Shown in pieces: positions 13,622 through 14,891 of a stretch of DNA of 14,891 nt. The notes under the pieces are model-generated. The model was not told where the DNA came from. It searched no databases and saw nothing but the letters and a program-made list of their open reading frames with translations. The position numbers were made by a program, and so were the translations under genes. The stretch lies in contig DFLI01000056.1 in NCBI GenBank assembly GCA_002373715.1, forward strand, positions 1 through 14,891. The letters run 5' to 3'. Source of the stretch: Bacteroidales bacterium UBA3623. Its GTDB lineage: Bacteria > Bacteroidota > Bacteroidia > Bacteroidales > UBA932. Positions within the stretch are counted from its first letter, which is position 1; the number at the start of each line of letters is the position of its first letter.

Positions 13622-14152
13622 ATGCGAATCATTGGCGGAAAGCTCAAGGGAAAAGTGATTCTGCCACCGGCAGGATACAAGGCGCGTCCCACCACGGACT
13701 TTGCCAAGGAAGGCCTGTTCAACATCCTGGACAACGAATACGAGTTTGAAGACTTAAAGGTGCTGGACCTCTTCGGAGGTACCGGCTCCATTGCCTTTGA
13801 GTTTGCCTCTCGCGGCGCCTCCCGCGTGTATTGCGTGGAAATGGCCCGGGAAAACGCCAGTTTCATCAAAACGGAGGCAGACCGCCTGGGGCTCACAAAC
13901 GTTACCATGGTGCGGGACAACGTTTTCGATTTCCTACCCATCTGCCACGAGAAGTTCGACCTCATCTTTGCAGACCCTCCCTATGCCCTGGAGGGCCTGG
14001 AGACGTTGCCGGACCAAATCTTTTCCAGAGATCTGCTTCATCCCGGCTGTTACTTTATCCTGGAGCACGGGAACGAGCATAGTTTTACCACTCACCCTCA
14101 CTTTGTGAAAGAACGCCATTACGGCAGGGTTCACTTCAGTTTTTTTGAGTAA
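13622..14152 (+). CDS. rsmD: 16S rRNA (guanine(966)-N(2))-methyltransferase RsmD
   Basis: A 176-residue cytoplasmic methyltransferase that uses S-adenosylmethionine to methylate N2 of G966 (E. coli numbering) of 16S rRNA during 30S subunit assembly. The N-terminus MRIIGGKLKGK and the RPTTDFAKEGLFNIL stretch (22-36) are typical of RsmD and bind RNA. The cofactor loop is VLDLFGGTGSIAFE (47-60), with acidic E73 after the second strand, and the catalytic motif is DPPY (118-121), as in N6/N2-type enzymes. The length is close to the family norm of 180-200 and nothing is missing. The stop codon overlaps the ATG of the CstA-like gene by one base (TAATG), so the two are coupled in translation. Confidence 0.96.
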   Translation: MRIIGGKLKGKVILPPAGYKARPTTDFAKEGLFNILDNEYEFEDLKVLDLFGGTGSIAFEFASRGASRVYCVEMARENASFIKTEADRLGLTNVTMVRDNVFDFLPICHEKFDLIFADPPYALEGLETLPDQIFSRDLLHPGCYFILEHGNEHSFTTHPHFVKERHYGRVHFSFFE

Positions 14153-14891
14153 TGATTTCCTTTCTTATCAGCATCGTAGCCCTGGTTTTGGGTTATCTCC
14201 TTTACGGAGCCTTCGTAGATCATGCCTTCGGCCCGGATCCGTCCCGCAAGACACCGGCCATTGTGAAGGCGGATGGGGTGGATTACATTGCCATGCCCAA
14301 CTGGAAGGTGTTCATGATTCAGTTCCTGAACATTGCCGGAACCGGTCCCATTTTCGGCGCCATCATGGGCGCCAAGTTTGGCCCGGCCAGCTACCTGTGG
14401 ATTGTTTTGGGCTGCATCTTTGCCGGCGCCGTGCACGACTATATGTGCGGTATGCTTTCGGTGCGCCACGGAGGAGTGGGCTTCCCGGAACTGGTGGGCC
14501 AGTATCTGGGTAACCGTACCAAACAGGTGATGCTGGTATTCTCCATCATCCTCCTGCTGCTGGTGGGAACGGTGTTCGTGTACAGCCCGGCTCTCATCCT
14601 GGGAGACATTGCCGGAGACGGCAGCCGTGGCTCCATCATGCTTTGGGTGGGTATCATCTTCGTCTACTATTTGGTGGCCACCTTGCTGCCCATAGATAAG
14701 CTCATCGGCAAGATTTATCCCGTTTTTGCCGTTTCGCTGCTGTTCATGGCAGTGGCTCTTATGGTGTGCCTGTTTATCAAGTGGCCTTCCATTCCTGAAT
14801 TGTGGGATGGTCTGGGCGGCTGGAGTGAGAAGGCGGGTTTGAAGAACCAACCCATCTTCCCCTGCTTGTTCATTACCATTGCCTGTGGCGC
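14152..14891 (+). CDS. Carbon starvation protein CstA-family transporter (partial, 5' part)
   Basis: The first 246 codons of a CstA-family membrane protein, cut by the right edge. CstA proteins take up pyruvate or peptides, notably during carbon limitation. Diagnostic stretches are the GTGPIFGAIMGAKFGPASYL segment (63-82) and GAVHDYMCGMLSVRHGG (92-108). Hydrophobic segments are seen at 2-20, 82-98, 126-146, 161-180 and 188-209. The N-terminus MISFLISIVALVLGYLLYGA is a natural start. Many Bacteroidota CstA proteins are of a shorter type of about 480 residues, so roughly half should be visible here. The ATG overlaps the rsmD stop by one base. The link with rsmD looks like shared transcription, not shared function. 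Confidence 0.92.
   Translation, partial: MISFLISIVALVLGYLLYGAFVDHAFGPDPSRKTPAIVKADGVDYIAMPNWKVFMIQFLNIAGTGPIFGAIMGAKFGPASYLWIVLGCIFAGAVHDYMCGMLSVRHGGVGFPELVGQYLGNRTKQVMLVFSIILLLLVGTVFVYSPALILGDIAGDGSRGSIMLWVGIIFVYYLVATLLPIDKLIGKIYPVFAVSLLFMAVALMVCLFIKWPSIPELWDGLGGWSEKAGLKNQPIFPCLFITIACG

Overview
The window looks like a chromosomal housekeeping segment of a Bacteroidota bacterium, most likely of the order Bacteroidales, with a GC content in the mid-50s by eye. Three things point this way: the gene set (DUF3822 next to rsmD, FKBP-type lipoproteins behind a DHH phosphoesterase, a cytidylate-kinase-like protein beside a MATE transporter, a lipoprotein aldose epimerase), promoter-like sequences of the Bacteroidota type (TAnnTTTG at -7), and the lack of strong Shine-Dalgarno sequences. 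Genes cover almost everything; no intergenic gap exceeds about 160 bases. I see no tRNA, rRNA, CRISPR array, insertion sequence or phage gene.

Layout. (1) 1-3221, minus: polA (DNA polymerase I), then 3 bases later an ECF sigma factor that runs off the left edge. polA carries short palindromic elements inside its reading frame. (2) 3222-3377: a divergent control region with two inverted repeats. (3) 3378-6142, plus: ettA (ABC-F translation factor), then 2 bases later a lipoprotein aldose 1-epimerase. (4) 6171-12108, minus: a compact six-gene transcription unit, in order of transcription NrnA-type DHH phosphoesterase, FKBP-like lipoprotein, two-domain FKBP lipoprotein, MATE transporter, cytidylate-kinase-like protein, serine hydrolase; junctions are -4, -11, +3, +14 and -4 bases. 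(5) 12109-12213: a divergent promoter region with two good back-to-back promoters. (6) 12214-14891, plus: a membrane-anchored protein of unknown function, DUF3822 protein, rsmD (16S rRNA methyltransferase) and the first 246 codons of a CstA-family transporter; junctions are +9, +4 and -1.

How the genes fit together: replication and repair (polA), translation (ettA, rsmD), RNA and nucleotide turnover (nrnA) and cell-envelope functions (three lipoproteins, MATE and CstA transporters, serine hydrolase) are grouped in tight operons, but the groups do not form one evident pathway. The most interesting signal is not a gene. It is a family of about 30-bp palindromes, one inverted pair and one single copy, inserted in frame into polA around a 3'-5' exonuclease domain that has lost its catalytic residues. 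Two units differ by paired, compensatory changes in the stem. I found no convincing unknown multi-gene system here.
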